A stretch of DNA of 64,000 nucleotides from positions 1,800,045 to 1,864,044 of the forward strand of contig NZ_CP090898.1 in assembly GCF_023078835.1 (NCBI RefSeq), read 5' to 3'. The notes below the pieces were generated by a model. The model ran no database searches, was not told where the DNA came from, and saw only the letters and a program-made list of their open reading frames with translations. The position numbers and the translations under genes are program-made. The stretch comes from Synechococcus sp. NB0720_010 (GTDB lineage: Bacteria > Cyanobacteriota > Cyanobacteriia > PCC-6307 > Cyanobiaceae). Below, in pieces: positions 8,598 through 17,536 of the stretch; within the stretch, counting starts at the first letter, position 1; the number at the start of each line of letters is the position of its first letter.

Positions 8598-9410
8598 ATG
8601 GCCGCTGTCTCCTCCGCCGGCTCCTACGACTTCAACGCCCTCGGCAGCGCGAGCGGAGAGTTGGACCGTCTGCAGCTGCAGGCCCGACGCTCCGCGGAAC
8701 TGGAGCGCGGGCTGCTGCTTCAGATGGGCTTGCAGGACGGTCAGGAGGTGCTCGATCTGGCCTGTGGTCCCGGTGTGATCAGCCGCCTGATTGCTGAGAC
8801 CCATCCCGCCAGCCGGGTGACTGCGATGGACCTCAATGGCGAGCTGCTGGATGCCGCGCGTCAGGAAGCTGCGGCCGCCGGCCTGGAGCGGATCACCTTT
8901 GTGCAGGGTGATGTCTACGCACCGCCGCTGGAGCCCGGCCGCTTCGATTTCATCTACGCCCGGCTGCTGTTTCAGCACCTGGAGGATCCGCTGCGGGCGT
9001 TGCAGGCGGTGCGCGCACTGCTCAAGCCCGGCGGCAAGCTCTGCATCATGGACATCGACGATGCCTGGCTGAGCCTGGTGCCTGAACCCGAGGGCTTCCG
9101 GGCTTTCACCGAGGCTGCGGCCCGTGCCCAGGCCAAGCAAGGGGGCAATCGCAACATTGGCCGCGAGCTGGGCGGCCTGCTCGAGGCGGCGGGCTTCAGC
9201 GATGTGAATGTGCACGTCGAAACCGTGAACTCGCGTCAGCTCGGCATGCGCGCATTCCTCGACATCACCCTCGGCTTCAAGCGCCTGTTGCTCAGCGGCG
9301 CCGAGCTCGAGGCTGCGTCCAGCACGCTCGCCGCTGCGGATGCCTTGGTGGATGACCCCCAGGCCTGGGCCTTTGTGGGCGTCTTCCTGGCCAGCGGTTC
9401 TCGTCCCTGA
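8598..9410 (+). CDS. SAM-dependent class I methyltransferase
   Basis: A 270-residue protein with a Rossmann-type methyltransferase fold. Motif I is LDLACGPG, the acidic strand ends in TAMDLNGE, and LLKPGGKLCIMDID is the post-motif strand. This resembles the broad Methyltransf_11/25 group, whose members methylate small molecules. A TTG at 8580 overlapping the previous stop could also start it; the ATG at 8598 is preferred. It is the last gene of the 5051-9410 cassette, so its substrate may be the product of the acyltransferase next door, which is inference only. Confidence 0.82.
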   Translation: MAAVSSAGSYDFNALGSASGELDRLQLQARRSAELERGLLLQMGLQDGQEVLDLACGPGVISRLIAETHPASRVTAMDLNGELLDAARQEAAAAGLERITFVQGDVYAPPLEPGRFDFIYARLLFQHLEDPLRALQAVRALLKPGGKLCIMDIDDAWLSLVPEPEGFRAFTEAAARAQAKQGGNRNIGRELGGLLEAAGFSDVNVHVETVNSRQLGMRAFLDITLGFKRLLLSGAELEAASSTLAAADALVDDPQAWAFVGVFLASGSRP

Positions 9411-9521
9411 GTGTTGGGCGGGTTGGGTTCTGATCCCCCGACACAGGCCAGGCCCTGTGGCGTGCACTACAGCTCGGCCCGGTAGCTGCGCTTACGACTG
9501 AGCCACGCTGCAGCTGATGCC

Positions 9522-9710
9522 ATGACCTCCGAACAGGCCGCTCAACTGATTGATGATGCCCTCGATCTGGTGCATCAGCGGTTGATCTCCCTGGAGCATG
9601 AGGAGCAGAGCCAGGCCCACCAGGCCCTGATGGAGGAGTTCCGCGAGTGGCGTCATCCACCCGGCGGGCAAATCGACTTGATGGTCTGCCCGGGGTTCTC
9701 CGCGAGCTAA
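9522..9710 (+). CDS. Small hypothetical protein (62 aa)
   Basis: A short, mostly helical and acidic protein (EQAAQLIDDALDLVHQRLISLEHEEQSQAHQ), with no cysteine cluster or membrane segment. It begins with an ATG, has GC-rich third positions like its neighbours, and sits immediately before mnmE on the same strand. It looks like a genuine picocyanobacterial small protein, but I do not recognise a function. Confidence 0.55.
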   Translation: MTSEQAAQLIDDALDLVHQRLISLEHEEQSQAHQALMEEFREWRHPPGGQIDLMVCPGFSAS

Positions 9711-9735
9711 GGCAGCGAAACGAGACACTGGAGGC

Positions 9736-11085
9736 ATGTCCTCCGACACGATCGCCGCCGTTGCCACCGCCGTCGCTGCAGGCGAGGGCAGCGTCTCGAT
9801 CGTGCGGATCTCCGGGCCCGAGGCGGAGGCCATCGGTGAACGCTTGTTTGAGGCCCCCGGCCAGCAGGTGTGGGAGAGCCACCGCGTGCTCTACGGCCAT
9901 GTGCGCGACCCCGGCAGCGGCGAGCGGGTGGATGAAGCTCTGCTCCTGCTGATGCGGGCTCCCCGCAGTTTCACCCGCGAGACCGTTGTTGAGCTGCACT
10001 GCCACGGCGGGGTGATCTCCGTGCAGCGCGTGCTGGAGCTGGTGCTGGCCGCCGGCGCTCGGCGCGCCATGCCGGGCGAATTCAGCCAACGGGCCTTCCT
10101 CAACGGCCGGCTGGATCTCACCCGGGCGGAGGCCATCAGTGAGTTGGTCACAGCTCGCAGCCGGCGTGCGGCCCAGTTGGCGATGGCGGGCCTCGATGGG
10201 GGCCTGGAGCGCCAGATCAGTGCCCTGCGGCTGCGCCTGCTCGATCAACTGGCGGAGTTGGAGGCGCGGGTGGATTTTGAGGAGGACCTGCCCCCCCTGG
10301 ATGGTCAGGCGGTGGCTTCGGAACTGCAGGCGGTGCGCAGCGCTCTGCAGGAGCTGGTGGCCGATGGCGAGCGCGGTCAGGTCCTGCGGGAGGGGCTGAA
10401 GGTGGCGATCGTGGGCCGCCCGAACGTTGGCAAGAGCAGCTTGCTGAACCTGCTCAGCCGCAGCGATCGCGCGATTGTGACCGACTTGCCCGGCACCACC
10501 CGCGATCTGGTGGAGAGCGAGCTGGTGCTGAAGGGGGTCCCGCTGACCCTGCTGGACACCGCTGGGATTCGTGACACCGAGGATCGTGTCGAGCAGATCG
10601 GCATCGAACGCAGCCGCGGCGCGCTGCAGGCGGCGGATGTGGTGCTGCTGCTGTTTGACCGGGCTCAGGGTTGGCTGGCGGAAGACCAGGCACTGTTGGA
10701 TTCCCTCCCACAGGGCATCCCCCGTTTGGTGGTGGCCAACAAGGCGGATCAGCCCGCGGCGGAGCCTGCCGCCCATGCCGACGTTTGCATCAGTGCGTTG
10801 ACCGGCGAGGGCCATGAAGCCCTGGTCGATCGCCTGCTGCAGAGCTGCGGCCAGGGCGGTGACCAGGGTCTGCAGGTGGCCCTGAATCGACGCCAGTTGG
10901 ATCTGGCGGTGTCAGCGGCGGCCAGCTTGCAGCGCACCCTCGAGGCGGGTGAGCAGCAGTTGCCTTGGGACTTCTGGACGATCGACCTGCGGGCTGCGGT
11001 GCGCTCCCTCGGGGAAATCACTGGGGCCGAAGTGACCGAGGCGGTCCTCGATCGAATCTTCTCGCGCTTCTGCATTGGCAAATAG
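9736..11085 (+). CDS. mnmE: tRNA modification GTPase MnmE
   Basis: K+-dependent GTPase that acts with MnmG to install the carboxymethylaminomethyl group on wobble uridine 34 of tRNAs. The N-terminal folate-binding domain (TIAAVATA, GSVSIVRISGP) is followed by a helical domain into which the G domain is inserted. G motifs are GRPNVGKSS (about residues 226-234), LPGTTRD, DTAGIR and NKAD. The protein ends in the invariant C-terminal CIGK, whose Cys is catalytically important. Length 449 is normal. It follows the small 9522 gene by 25 bases. Confidence 0.96.
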   Translation: MSSDTIAAVATAVAAGEGSVSIVRISGPEAEAIGERLFEAPGQQVWESHRVLYGHVRDPGSGERVDEALLLLMRAPRSFTRETVVELHCHGGVISVQRVLELVLAAGARRAMPGEFSQRAFLNGRLDLTRAEAISELVTARSRRAAQLAMAGLDGGLERQISALRLRLLDQLAELEARVDFEEDLPPLDGQAVASELQAVRSALQELVADGERGQVLREGLKVAIVGRPNVGKSSLLNLLSRSDRAIVTDLPGTTRDLVESELVLKGVPLTLLDTAGIRDTEDRVEQIGIERSRGALQAADVVLLLFDRAQGWLAEDQALLDSLPQGIPRLVVANKADQPAAEPAAHADVCISALTGEGHEALVDRLLQSCGQGGDQGLQVALNRRQLDLAVSAAASLQRTLEAGEQQLPWDFWTIDLRAAVRSLGEITGAEVTEAVLDRIFSRFCIGK

Positions 11086-11132
11086 GACCAAGAGCTCGGG
11101 CAAGCTGCCCCTGGGTCCATCACGCTGAGTTC

Positions 11133-11990
11133 ATGATGAGCGCCGCACCCCTGACACTGACGCCGGCTCTTCAGCAGCAGCTGCGCGACTGGTTGCAGGA
11201 GGACATCGGCCGCGGCGACCTCAGCGCTGCAGCCCTACGCCCTGGTCGTTGTCGGGCCCATTGGATCAGCAAGGCCCCGGGGGTGTTCTGCGGCGGCCCG
11301 CTCCTGGACTTCGTTTTTCGTGAGCTGGATCCGAAGGCCAGCGTGGAGCTGCTCGTGGCCGATGGAGACGCAGTGACCCCTGGCCAATGCCTGTTGAACG
11401 TGGAGGCCGAGGCGGCGGCCTTGGTGGCGGCAGAGCGCACGGCCCTGAATCTGGCGATGCGCCTCTCGGGGATCGCCACGGCCACTTCCCGGCTGGTGGC
11501 TGAACTGGAGGGAAGTGGCGTCCGGCTGGCTGACACCAGGAAGACCACGCCCGGTTTGCGGGTGCTGGAGAAGTACGCCGTGCGCTGCGGCGGTGGGGTG
11601 AACCATCGCCTCGGCCTGGATGACGCGGCGATGTTGAAGGAGAACCATCTGGCCTGGGCCGGTGGGGTCGCTGCAGCGATCGCCGCTGTTCGCTCAGGGG
11701 CACCTTGGCCGGCGCGCGTCATCGTGGAGGCCGAGACCTCCGCCGAGGCCCAGGCCGCGATTGAGGCCGGAGCCGATGGGGTGTTGCTCGATGAGTTCAG
11801 CCCCGAGGCCCTGCTGGAGCTCGTCCCCCAGCTGCGGGCCCTGACCAGCCGCCCTGTGGTGCTGGAGGCTTCGGGGGTGCAGCCGGAGCAGCTTCGGGCC
11901 TATGCCGCCACAGGACTGGATTTGATTTCAACCAGTGCACCGGTGACCCGCAGCAGCTGGCTGGACCTGAGCATGCGCTTCTCCAGCTGA
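11133..11990 (+). CDS. nadC: Nicotinate-nucleotide pyrophosphorylase (carboxylating)
   Basis: Quinolinate phosphoribosyltransferase, which converts quinolinate and PRPP to nicotinate mononucleotide in de novo NAD synthesis. Family hallmarks are LQEDIGRGDLS near the N-terminus, ADTRKTTPGLR with the substrate-binding RKTTPG, GGGVNHRLGL, KENHL and the phosphate-binding EASGG-like stretch (VVLEASGVQ). The open frame continues upstream, but family length (about 285 residues) and alignment point to the double ATG at 11133/11136. It lies 47 bases after mnmE on the same strand. Confidence 0.95.
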   Translation: MMSAAPLTLTPALQQQLRDWLQEDIGRGDLSAAALRPGRCRAHWISKAPGVFCGGPLLDFVFRELDPKASVELLVADGDAVTPGQCLLNVEAEAAALVAAERTALNLAMRLSGIATATSRLVAELEGSGVRLADTRKTTPGLRVLEKYAVRCGGGVNHRLGLDDAAMLKENHLAWAGGVAAAIAAVRSGAPWPARVIVEAETSAEAQAAIEAGADGVLLDEFSPEALLELVPQLRALTSRPVVLEASGVQPEQLRAYAATGLDLISTSAPVTRSSWLDLSMRFSS

Positions 11991-12038
11991 GTTCATTCCC
12001 GCGGAGAGGGATGATCTGAAGATCTCCCCCGCATCTCC

Positions 12039-13823
12039 ATGCTTTGCATCGCCCAGTCCCTGGAGAACCAGCTGCGCGATGCCATGCAACGGGCATTTCC
12101 TGAGGCGGCGGGGGCGGGCCAGGCCTTCGATCCCCAGCTCGCGCCGGCCAGCAAGCCCGAATTTGGTGATTTTCAGGCCAATGGCGCCTTGCCCCTGGCC
12201 AAGCCCTTAGGCCAGCCCCCCCGCAAGATTGCCGAGGCGGTGGTGGAGCAACTCAAGGCGGACGAGGGCTTCATGGCCCTCTGCCAGGAGCCGCAGATTG
12301 CTGGCCCTGGCTTCATCAACATCACGCTTCAGCCCGAGCGTCTGGCGGCGGAGGTGCAGCAGCGCCTCGGGGATGCCCGCCTTGGCGTGCCGGCTGTGGA
12401 GCAGCCCGCTCCTGTGGTGGTGGACTTCTCCAGCCCCAACATCGCGAAGGAGATGCACGTGGGGCACCTGCGCTCCACGATCATTGGCGACTCCCTGGCC
12501 CGTGTTCTGGAGTTCCGCGGACATCCGGTCCTGCGGCTGAACCACGTCGGCGATTGGGGCACCCAGTTCGGGATGCTGATTACCCACCTCAAGCAGGTGG
12601 CCCCGGAGGCTCTGGAGACCGCCGATGCGGTGGACCTGGGCGACTTGGTGGCCTTCTACCGCGAGGCCAAAAAGCGCTTCGATGAGGACGAGGCCTTCCA
12701 GACCACCTCACGGGAGGAGGTGGTGAAGCTGCAGGGGGGCGATCCGGTCTCCCTAAAGGCCTGGGGGCTGCTCTGTGACCAGAGCCGCCGCGAGTTCCAG
12801 AAGATCTACGACCGCCTGGACATTCGCCTGAGCGAACGGGGGGAGTCCTTCTACAACCCCTATCTCGAGGGAGTGGTTCGCGACCTGGAGGCCACGGGGC
12901 TGTTGGTGGTGGATGACGGAGCGGGTTGCGTCTTCCTCGAGGGGGTGAGCGGTAAGGACGGCAAGCCCCTGCCGGTGATCGTTCAGAAGAGCGATGGCGG
13001 CTTCAACTACGCCACCACCGACCTGGCGGCCATCCGTTATCGCTTCGGCTCAGCCCCGGAGGGTGATGGAGCCCGCCGGGTTGTGTACGTGACCGATGCC
13101 GGTCAGGCCAACCACTTTGCGGGGGTGTTTCAGGTGGCCCGCCGCGCCGGTTGGCTCCCCGAGGGGGCCCGTCTGGAGCATGTGCCCTTCGGTCTGGTGC
13201 AGGGGGAAGACGGCAAGAAGCTGAAAACCCGCGCCGGTGACACGGTGCGCCTGCGGGATCTGTTGGATGAGGCCGTGGAGCGCTCAGAGGCGGACTTGCG
13301 TCGCCGCCTGGAGGAGGAGGGCCGCAGTGAGGACGAGGCCTTCATCGCTCATGTGGCCAACACCGTCGGACTGGCGGCGGTGAAGTACGCCGACCTCAGC
13401 CAGAACCGAATCACCAACTACCAGTTCAGCTTTGATCGGATGCTGGCCCTGCAGGGCAATACGGCTCCCTACCTGCTCTACGCCGTGGTCCGCATTGCCG
13501 GGATCGCCCGCAAGGGCGGCGACCTGGATGCGGCTTCCGCAGGGGGGCTTCAATTCAGTGAACCTCAGGAATGGGCCCTGGTGCGGGAGCTGCTGAAGTT
13601 CGATGCGGTGATCGCCGAGGTGGAGGAGGAGTTGCTGCCCAATCGCCTCTGCACCTATCTCTTTGAACTGAGCCAGGTCTTCAACCGCTTCTACGACCAG
13701 GTGCCTGTGCTCAAGGCTGAGCCAGAGGCCCTGCCGTCTCGCCTGGCCCTTTGCCGTCTGACCGCCGACACCCTCAAACTGGGTTTGGGTCTGTTGGGTA
13801 TCCCAACGCTGGATCGGATGTGA
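12039..13823 (+). CDS. argS: Arginyl-tRNA synthetase
   Basis: Class I aminoacyl-tRNA synthetase charging tRNA-Arg. The N-terminal additional domain is followed by [17 protein letters not shown] with the HIGH-type motif HVGH near residue 140, then [13 protein letters not shown], typical of ArgRS. As in many ArgRS the KMSKS motif is not canonical (EDGKKLKTR region). The C-terminal DALR anticodon-binding domain is present. Length 594 is usual. The stop codon overlaps the next ATG by one base, suggesting coupled translation with the aminotransferase. Confidence 0.96.
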   Translation: MLCIAQSLENQLRDAMQRAFPEAAGAGQAFDPQLAPASKPEFGDFQANGALPLAKPLGQPPRKIAEAVVEQLKADEGFMALCQEPQIAGPGFINITLQPERLAAEVQQRLGDARLGVPAVEQPAPVVVDFSSPNIAKEMHVGHLRSTIIGDSLARVLEFRGHPVLRLNHVGDWGTQFGMLITHLKQVAPEALETADAVDLGDLVAFYREAKKRFDEDEAFQTTSREEVVKLQGGDPVSLKAWGLLCDQSRREFQKIYDRLDIRLSERGESFYNPYLEGVVRDLEATGLLVVDDGAGCVFLEGVSGKDGKPLPVIVQKSDGGFNYATTDLAAIRYRFGSAPEGDGARRVVYVTDAGQANHFAGVFQVARRAGWLPEGARLEHVPFGLVQGEDGKKLKTRAGDTVRLRDLLDEAVERSEADLRRRLEEEGRSEDEAFIAHVANTVGLAAVKYADLSQNRITNYQFSFDRMLALQGNTAPYLLYAVVRIAGIARKGGDLDAASAGGLQFSEPQEWALVRELLKFDAVIAEVEEELLPNRLCTYLFELSQVFNRFYDQVPVLKAEPEALPSRLALCRLTADTLKLGLGLLGIPTLDRM

Positions 13824-14911
13824 TGGAGCAACCGTTGCCATTGGCTCGCCCCGAGGTGGAGAGCCTGCATGCCTACAGCGCCCCCCTGGAGGGACGCCGA
13901 AAGCTCCTGCGGCTGGATTTCAACGAGAACACCGTCGGCCCAAGCCCCCGCGTTGTTGAAGCGCTGCGCTCCATTCCCGCCGATCACATCGGCATCTATC
14001 CGGAGTACGACGGTCTTCGCGAAGCGGTGGTCGCCAACCTTGGGCTCCCGCTGCAGCCCCAGCAGGTCGGTCTATTCAATGGCGTTGATGCGGCGATTCA
14101 TGCCGTCTTCCACGCCTATGGCGACCGCGGTGAGACGTTGCTCTCCACCTCGCCAACCTTTGGTTACTACACCCCCTGCGCTCAGATGCAGGGGATGGTG
14201 ATTGAGGCCGTTCCCTACGTCGGGGAGTCCTTCGCGTTCCCTCTGGAGGCGATTCGCGAGCGCCTGCAGGCCCTGCAGCCTCGTCTGCTTCTGATCTGCA
14301 ACCCCAACAACCCCACGGGAACTCGCTTGGCTCCGGAGCTGATCCTTGAGCTCGCGGCCGCGGCTCCGGCAACCCTGGTGGTGGTGGATGAGCTCTACGA
14401 GGCCTTCACCGGTGACAGCGTGCTGCCCACGGCCGATTTCGCCGCCACTCCGAATCTGCTGGTGCTGCGCTCCTTGGCCAAAACCGCCGGCCTGGCGGGG
14501 CTGCGCATCGGCTTTGCCATCGGACATCCCTCGGTTGTGGATCGCATCAGCCGCGTCACGGGGCCCTATGACATCAACAGCTTTGCGGTCACCGCGGCCT
14601 TCGCGGCCCTGAAGGATCAGGCCTACGTGGATGCCTACGTGCAGGAGGTGTTGCAGGCCCGCACCTGGATGGCCCAGCAGCTCCAAGCAGCTGGAGTGCG
14701 CCACCACATCGATGGCGGGAACTATCTGCTGGTGTGGCCGAAGAACGATCCAGCACGGATCGATCAGGGGTTGCGGGAGGCGGGAATCCTGGTGCGGGCG
14801 ATGACCGGCAAGCCGTTGATTGATGGCTCACTGCGGGTCAGCCTGGGAACCACAGCGCAGATGCAGCAGTTCTGGGCGGCCTATGCCGCCCTGGAAGGAC
14901 TCGCGGCCTAG
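13823..14911 (+). CDS. hisC: PLP-dependent aminotransferase, histidinol-phosphate type
   Basis: A 362-residue fold-type I aminotransferase close to HisC, which forms histidinol phosphate. Seen are RLDFNENTVGPSP near the N-terminus, NPNNPTGT, VVDELYEAF and SLAKTAGLAGLRIGF, where the Lys binds PLP, and RVSLGT near the C-terminus. The frame runs 24 codons further upstream inside argS; the ATG overlapping the argS stop is the sensible start. Cyanobacteria often carry more than one HisC-like aminotransferase, so a role with another substrate such as an aromatic amino acid is possible. It converges on the next minus-strand gene with a 4-base overlap. Confidence 0.85.
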   Translation: MEQPLPLARPEVESLHAYSAPLEGRRKLLRLDFNENTVGPSPRVVEALRSIPADHIGIYPEYDGLREAVVANLGLPLQPQQVGLFNGVDAAIHAVFHAYGDRGETLLSTSPTFGYYTPCAQMQGMVIEAVPYVGESFAFPLEAIRERLQALQPRLLLICNPNNPTGTRLAPELILELAAAAPATLVVVDELYEAFTGDSVLPTADFAATPNLLVLRSLAKTAGLAGLRIGFAIGHPSVVDRISRVTGPYDINSFAVTAAFAALKDQAYVDAYVQEVLQARTWMAQQLQAAGVRHHIDGGNYLLVWPKNDPARIDQGLREAGILVRAMTGKPLIDGSLRVSLGTTAQMQQFWAAYAALEGLAA

Positions 14912-15618
14912 CGCATGACGTCGATCTGGGTGCCCTCGCCGAGCTTGCCCGGCAGGCTCAGCACCCGGCCGACCCGTTTGACGCTGGTGCCCTTCATGGC
15001 CTCCAGGAAGGGCTCGACGCTGCTCTGGTCGCAGTTCGCCGGGGTTTTGCCGCTGACGTACTGCACGGGGATCACCCGCTTGGGAGCTAGCTCACGTACC
15101 ACCGCCGCGGCTTCCGCCCCGTCGTAGACCTTGGCGCCGCCGCCGACACCGATGATCAGCACGTCAGGCTTGCCCAGGAGGACCCGATCCTCAGGACTGA
15201 GCTTGGCGGCCGTGCCACCGAGGTGGGCAAAGCTCAGACCGCCCTGGTTCCAGCGCCAGAGGGTGGCCTGGCCGAAGCGCCGACCGCCAAAACGGTCGTG
15301 GGGTGCGGAGATGCCTTCGATCTTGAGGCCGGCGAGGCGGTAGGAGCCCGGTTGGCTCAGAAACTTTCCTTTCGCCACTGGAGCGCCTTCATCCAGCAGC
15401 AGGCTGCTGGCGAGAATCACATTGGCGCTGACCCGGGGTTCCGCCAGTCCTGAGGCGCAGGCCACGGCCTTGAACGGGTTCACCAGAACCTTGGCGCCAC
15501 CGCCTTGGATCAGCAGGGCGCTGTGGCCGTAGCTGGTGATCGTCACACCGGTGTTGGCACTCGCTGCCAGGGGCAGGGCGACGGCTGCGGCAGCCAGGGT
15601 GCGGATCAGCAGGGCCAT
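14908..15618 (-). CDS. MBL-fold metallo-hydrolase-like protein with signal peptide
   Basis: A 236-residue protein. A short hydrophobic N-terminus (LLIRTLAAAAVALPLAASA) looks like a signal peptide. The body resembles the UlaG-like beta-lactamase fold: TSYGHSALLIQGG, SAPHDRFGG, FAHLGG and PKRVIPVQY. The classical HxHxDH metal motif is only partly kept, with single His residues at these positions, so activity is uncertain. It is the last gene of the minus-strand run from prfB, 25 bases after trpG, and its stop overlaps that of the convergent aminotransferase. Confidence 0.75.
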   Translation of the reverse strand: MALLIRTLAAAAVALPLAASANTGVTITSYGHSALLIQGGGAKVLVNPFKAVACASGLAEPRVSANVILASSLLLDEGAPVAKGKFLSQPGSYRLAGLKIEGISAPHDRFGGRRFGQATLWRWNQGGLSFAHLGGTAAKLSPEDRVLLGKPDVLIIGVGGGAKVYDGAEAAAVVRELAPKRVIPVQYVSGKTPANCDQSSVEPFLEAMKGTSVKRVGRVLSLPGKLGEGTQIDVMR

Positions 15619-15643
15619 GGAGCAGCTGGAGTTGGGCCGAACG

Positions 15644-16240
15644 TTAGCCGGCTGCCGCTTGGGCCAGGAAATTCCCCAGGAGCTGATGACCGCTCTGGGT
15701 GAGGACGCTTTCCGGGTGGAACTGCACCCCCTGCAGATGGGGGTACTCCCTGTGGCGCAGGCCCATGATCGTGCCGTCTTCGAGCCAAGCGGTGATCTCG
15801 AGGCAGTCGGGCAAGGACTCCCGCTCGGCAATCAGGCTGTGGTAGCGGGTGGCCGTTAGGGGGTTGGGCAAGCCGGCGAAGACCCCAGCTCCCTCGTGGA
15901 GCACCGGTGAGGTCTTGCCATGCATCAGCTCCTTGGCTCGGATCACCTTGCCGCCGTAGACCTGGGCAATGGATTGATGGCCCAGGCAAACCCCCAAGGT
16001 GGGGATCCTTGGGCTGAGTTCCCGCAGGACATCGAGGCAGACCCCGGATTGATCCGGGTCGCCGGGGCCCGGCGAAATCAAGATGGCGTCGGGGTTGAGC
16101 TCACGGATCTGCTCCAGGCTCAAGGCGTCGTTGCGCTCGACCCGCAGGTCTTCAGTGATGGGGTGGTCGGCCGCCAGTTCACCCAGGTACTGCACCAGGT
16201 TGAAGGTGAAGCTGTCGTAGTTGTCGAGAACGAGAAGCAT
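15644..16240 (-). CDS. trpG: Anthranilate/aminodeoxychorismate synthase glutaminase subunit
   Basis: A 198-residue class I glutamine amidotransferase that supplies ammonia to TrpE (anthranilate) and often also to PabB (aminodeoxychorismate). It begins with [20 protein letters not shown], has the oxyanion region SPGPGDP, the nucleophile Cys in GVCLGHQ, and the His-Glu pair in FHPESVLT. The open frame extends upstream, but the ATG at 16240 matches the family start exactly. No trpE is adjacent; trpB is elsewhere in the window at 42467. Confidence 0.94.
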   Translation of the reverse strand: MLLVLDNYDSFTFNLVQYLGELAADHPITEDLRVERNDALSLEQIRELNPDAILISPGPGDPDQSGVCLDVLRELSPRIPTLGVCLGHQSIAQVYGGKVIRAKELMHGKTSPVLHEGAGVFAGLPNPLTATRYHSLIAERESLPDCLEITAWLEDGTIMGLRHREYPHLQGVQFHPESVLTQSGHQLLGNFLAQAAAG

Positions 16241-16263
16241 CAGCCCTCCAGCCAGGGCACCAT

Positions 16264-16740
16264 TCAAACGCCCAGACGGACCAAGAGGGCGGGGAGCACC
16301 AGCAGCGCCGCGATCACCAAGGAACTCAGGGCCGCCACCAAGACCGCTGCGGCGGCGCAATCCTTGGCGATTCGAGCCAGGGGGTGAAATTGCCGGCCGA
16401 TGGCCAGGTCGACCACCGCTTCGGTGGCGGTGTTGATCAGTTCCAGCACCAAGACTGCGGCCACGGTCAACACCAGGACGGCCAGTTGGGGCAGGGGCAG
16501 CTGCAACCAGAGGCCCAGGCCAAAGACACAGGCCCCGGTCACCACATGGATGCGGAAATTCCGCTGGCTGCGGAAGCCGTAGATCAGGCCCTGGGCGGCA
16601 TAGCGAAAGCTGGCCGGCAGATCACTGGCGACCTGCCAGGCTCCGAGCCGCCGCACCTTATTGCCAGCACCAGTTCCCGCCTCGCTCGCCTGATGCAGGC
16701 CTCGCCTGGAGGTTGGTTCCGGGTCCTGGGGTTGAAGCAT
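16264..16740 (-). CDS. dgkA: Diacylglycerol/undecaprenol kinase family membrane protein
   Basis: A 158-residue protein of the small integral-membrane DgkA family. An N-terminal extension of about 45 polar residues precedes [22 protein letters not shown], then three membrane segments with [14 protein letters not shown] and [15 protein letters not shown], the family active-site signatures. Members phosphorylate diacylglycerol or undecaprenol for lipid or cell-wall carrier recycling; which one cannot be told here. The ATG at 16740 is preferred over the in-frame TTG two codons upstream. It lies 36 bases after ybeY, a common neighbour. Confidence 0.9.
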   Translation of the reverse strand: MLQPQDPEPTSRRGLHQASEAGTGAGNKVRRLGAWQVASDLPASFRYAAQGLIYGFRSQRNFRIHVVTGACVFGLGLWLQLPLPQLAVLVLTVAAVLVLELINTATEAVVDLAIGRQFHPLARIAKDCAAAAVLVAALSSLVIAALLVLPALLVRLGV

Positions 16741-16776
16741 GGGCAAAGGCGACTGGTGCAGCCCTTTGGCCGCACC

Positions 16777-17340
16777 CTACCGCTGCTGGGTCCCGGCGAG
16801 AAGCTGCTGCTGCCTCTGCAACATCGCCTCGAGGCTGGCGTCGTCGGGATGGTCCCAGCCCAGTAGGTGCAGCAAGCCATGGGTGGCCAGGAACAGCAGT
16901 TCCTCCCGCAGGCTGTGCCCGTGTTCCGGGGCCTGCCGCGCAGCGGTTTCGACGGAGATGACGATGTCGCCGAGTTCCAGGGCATCGAGCAATCCCTCCT
17001 CCCCGTCGAAGTCGGGCATGGGGATCGCTGGGGCGTCGTCCAGGCCGTCGTCCTGGGCGGCGAAGGCCAGCACGTCCGTCGCCCCTTCCTTGTCACGCCA
17101 ATCGCTGTTGAGGGCAGCGATCTCTTCGTCGTTCACCAGGCTCAGGCCGAGGCTGTAGGCCGGCGCCTGGAGGGACTCTGGGAGTTCGCCCTTGAGCTGG
17201 CTCAGCCAGCCGTTGATCAGTGCATGCCAGGGCTCGATCCCCTGGATCGGATCGCAGAGCTCAGCGGCAGACTCAACCAGGGCTTCCGGTAGATCCTCCG
17301 CGGCCTCAAAGGCCAAATCCAGGTCGGGTTCGGCCGTCAT
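16777..17340 (-). CDS. ybeY: Endoribonuclease YbeY
   Basis: Zinc-dependent RNase involved in 16S rRNA 3'-end maturation and ribosome quality control. The metal motif HGLLHLLGWDH (three His plus Asp) is near the C-terminus, and SLVNDEEIAALNSDWRDKEGATDVLAF is the family core. The frame is open upstream; the ATG at 17340 (MTAEPDLDL) gives 187 residues, the expected size. It sits 4 bases after the DUF3285 gene and before dgkA. Confidence 0.94.
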   Translation of the reverse strand: MTAEPDLDLAFEAAEDLPEALVESAAELCDPIQGIEPWHALINGWLSQLKGELPESLQAPAYSLGLSLVNDEEIAALNSDWRDKEGATDVLAFAAQDDGLDDAPAIPMPDFDGEEGLLDALELGDIVISVETAARQAPEHGHSLREELLFLATHGLLHLLGWDHPDDASLEAMLQRQQQLLAGTQQR

Positions 17341-17344
17341 CGCT

Positions 17345-17536
17345 TCAGGCTCCAGGTACTTGGGGTTTGCCCAGCCAGGCCACCAGGACGATGAAGCCGA
17401 CAAACCCCAGGGCGGTCAGGCCGAAGTGGAACAGGCTCAACTTGCCCTTGCGCACCATGTTGCGCATCGCCAGTTTCGTGAAACTGGGGTTCTCACCGGC
17501 CGCGCCGGAGGTCTCTTGCGTCGTGGCATCAGTCAT
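17345..17536 (-). CDS. DUF3285 small membrane protein
   Basis: A 63-residue cyanobacterial protein with the family core [20 protein letters not shown] followed by a single membrane helix ([17 protein letters not shown]). Function is unknown. The ATG at 17536 overlaps the end of prfB by 8 bases, so the two are probably co-translated; ybeY follows after 4 bases. Confidence 0.82.
   Translation of the reverse strand: MTDATTQETSGAAGENPSFTKLAMRNMVRKGKLSLFHFGLTALGFVGFIVLVAWLGKPQVPGA

Noticed and set aside
9292-10815. 507-residue open frame antisense to mnmE
   Set aside because: mnmE on the other strand is unmistakable; this frame is Gln/His/Pro-rich without motifs.
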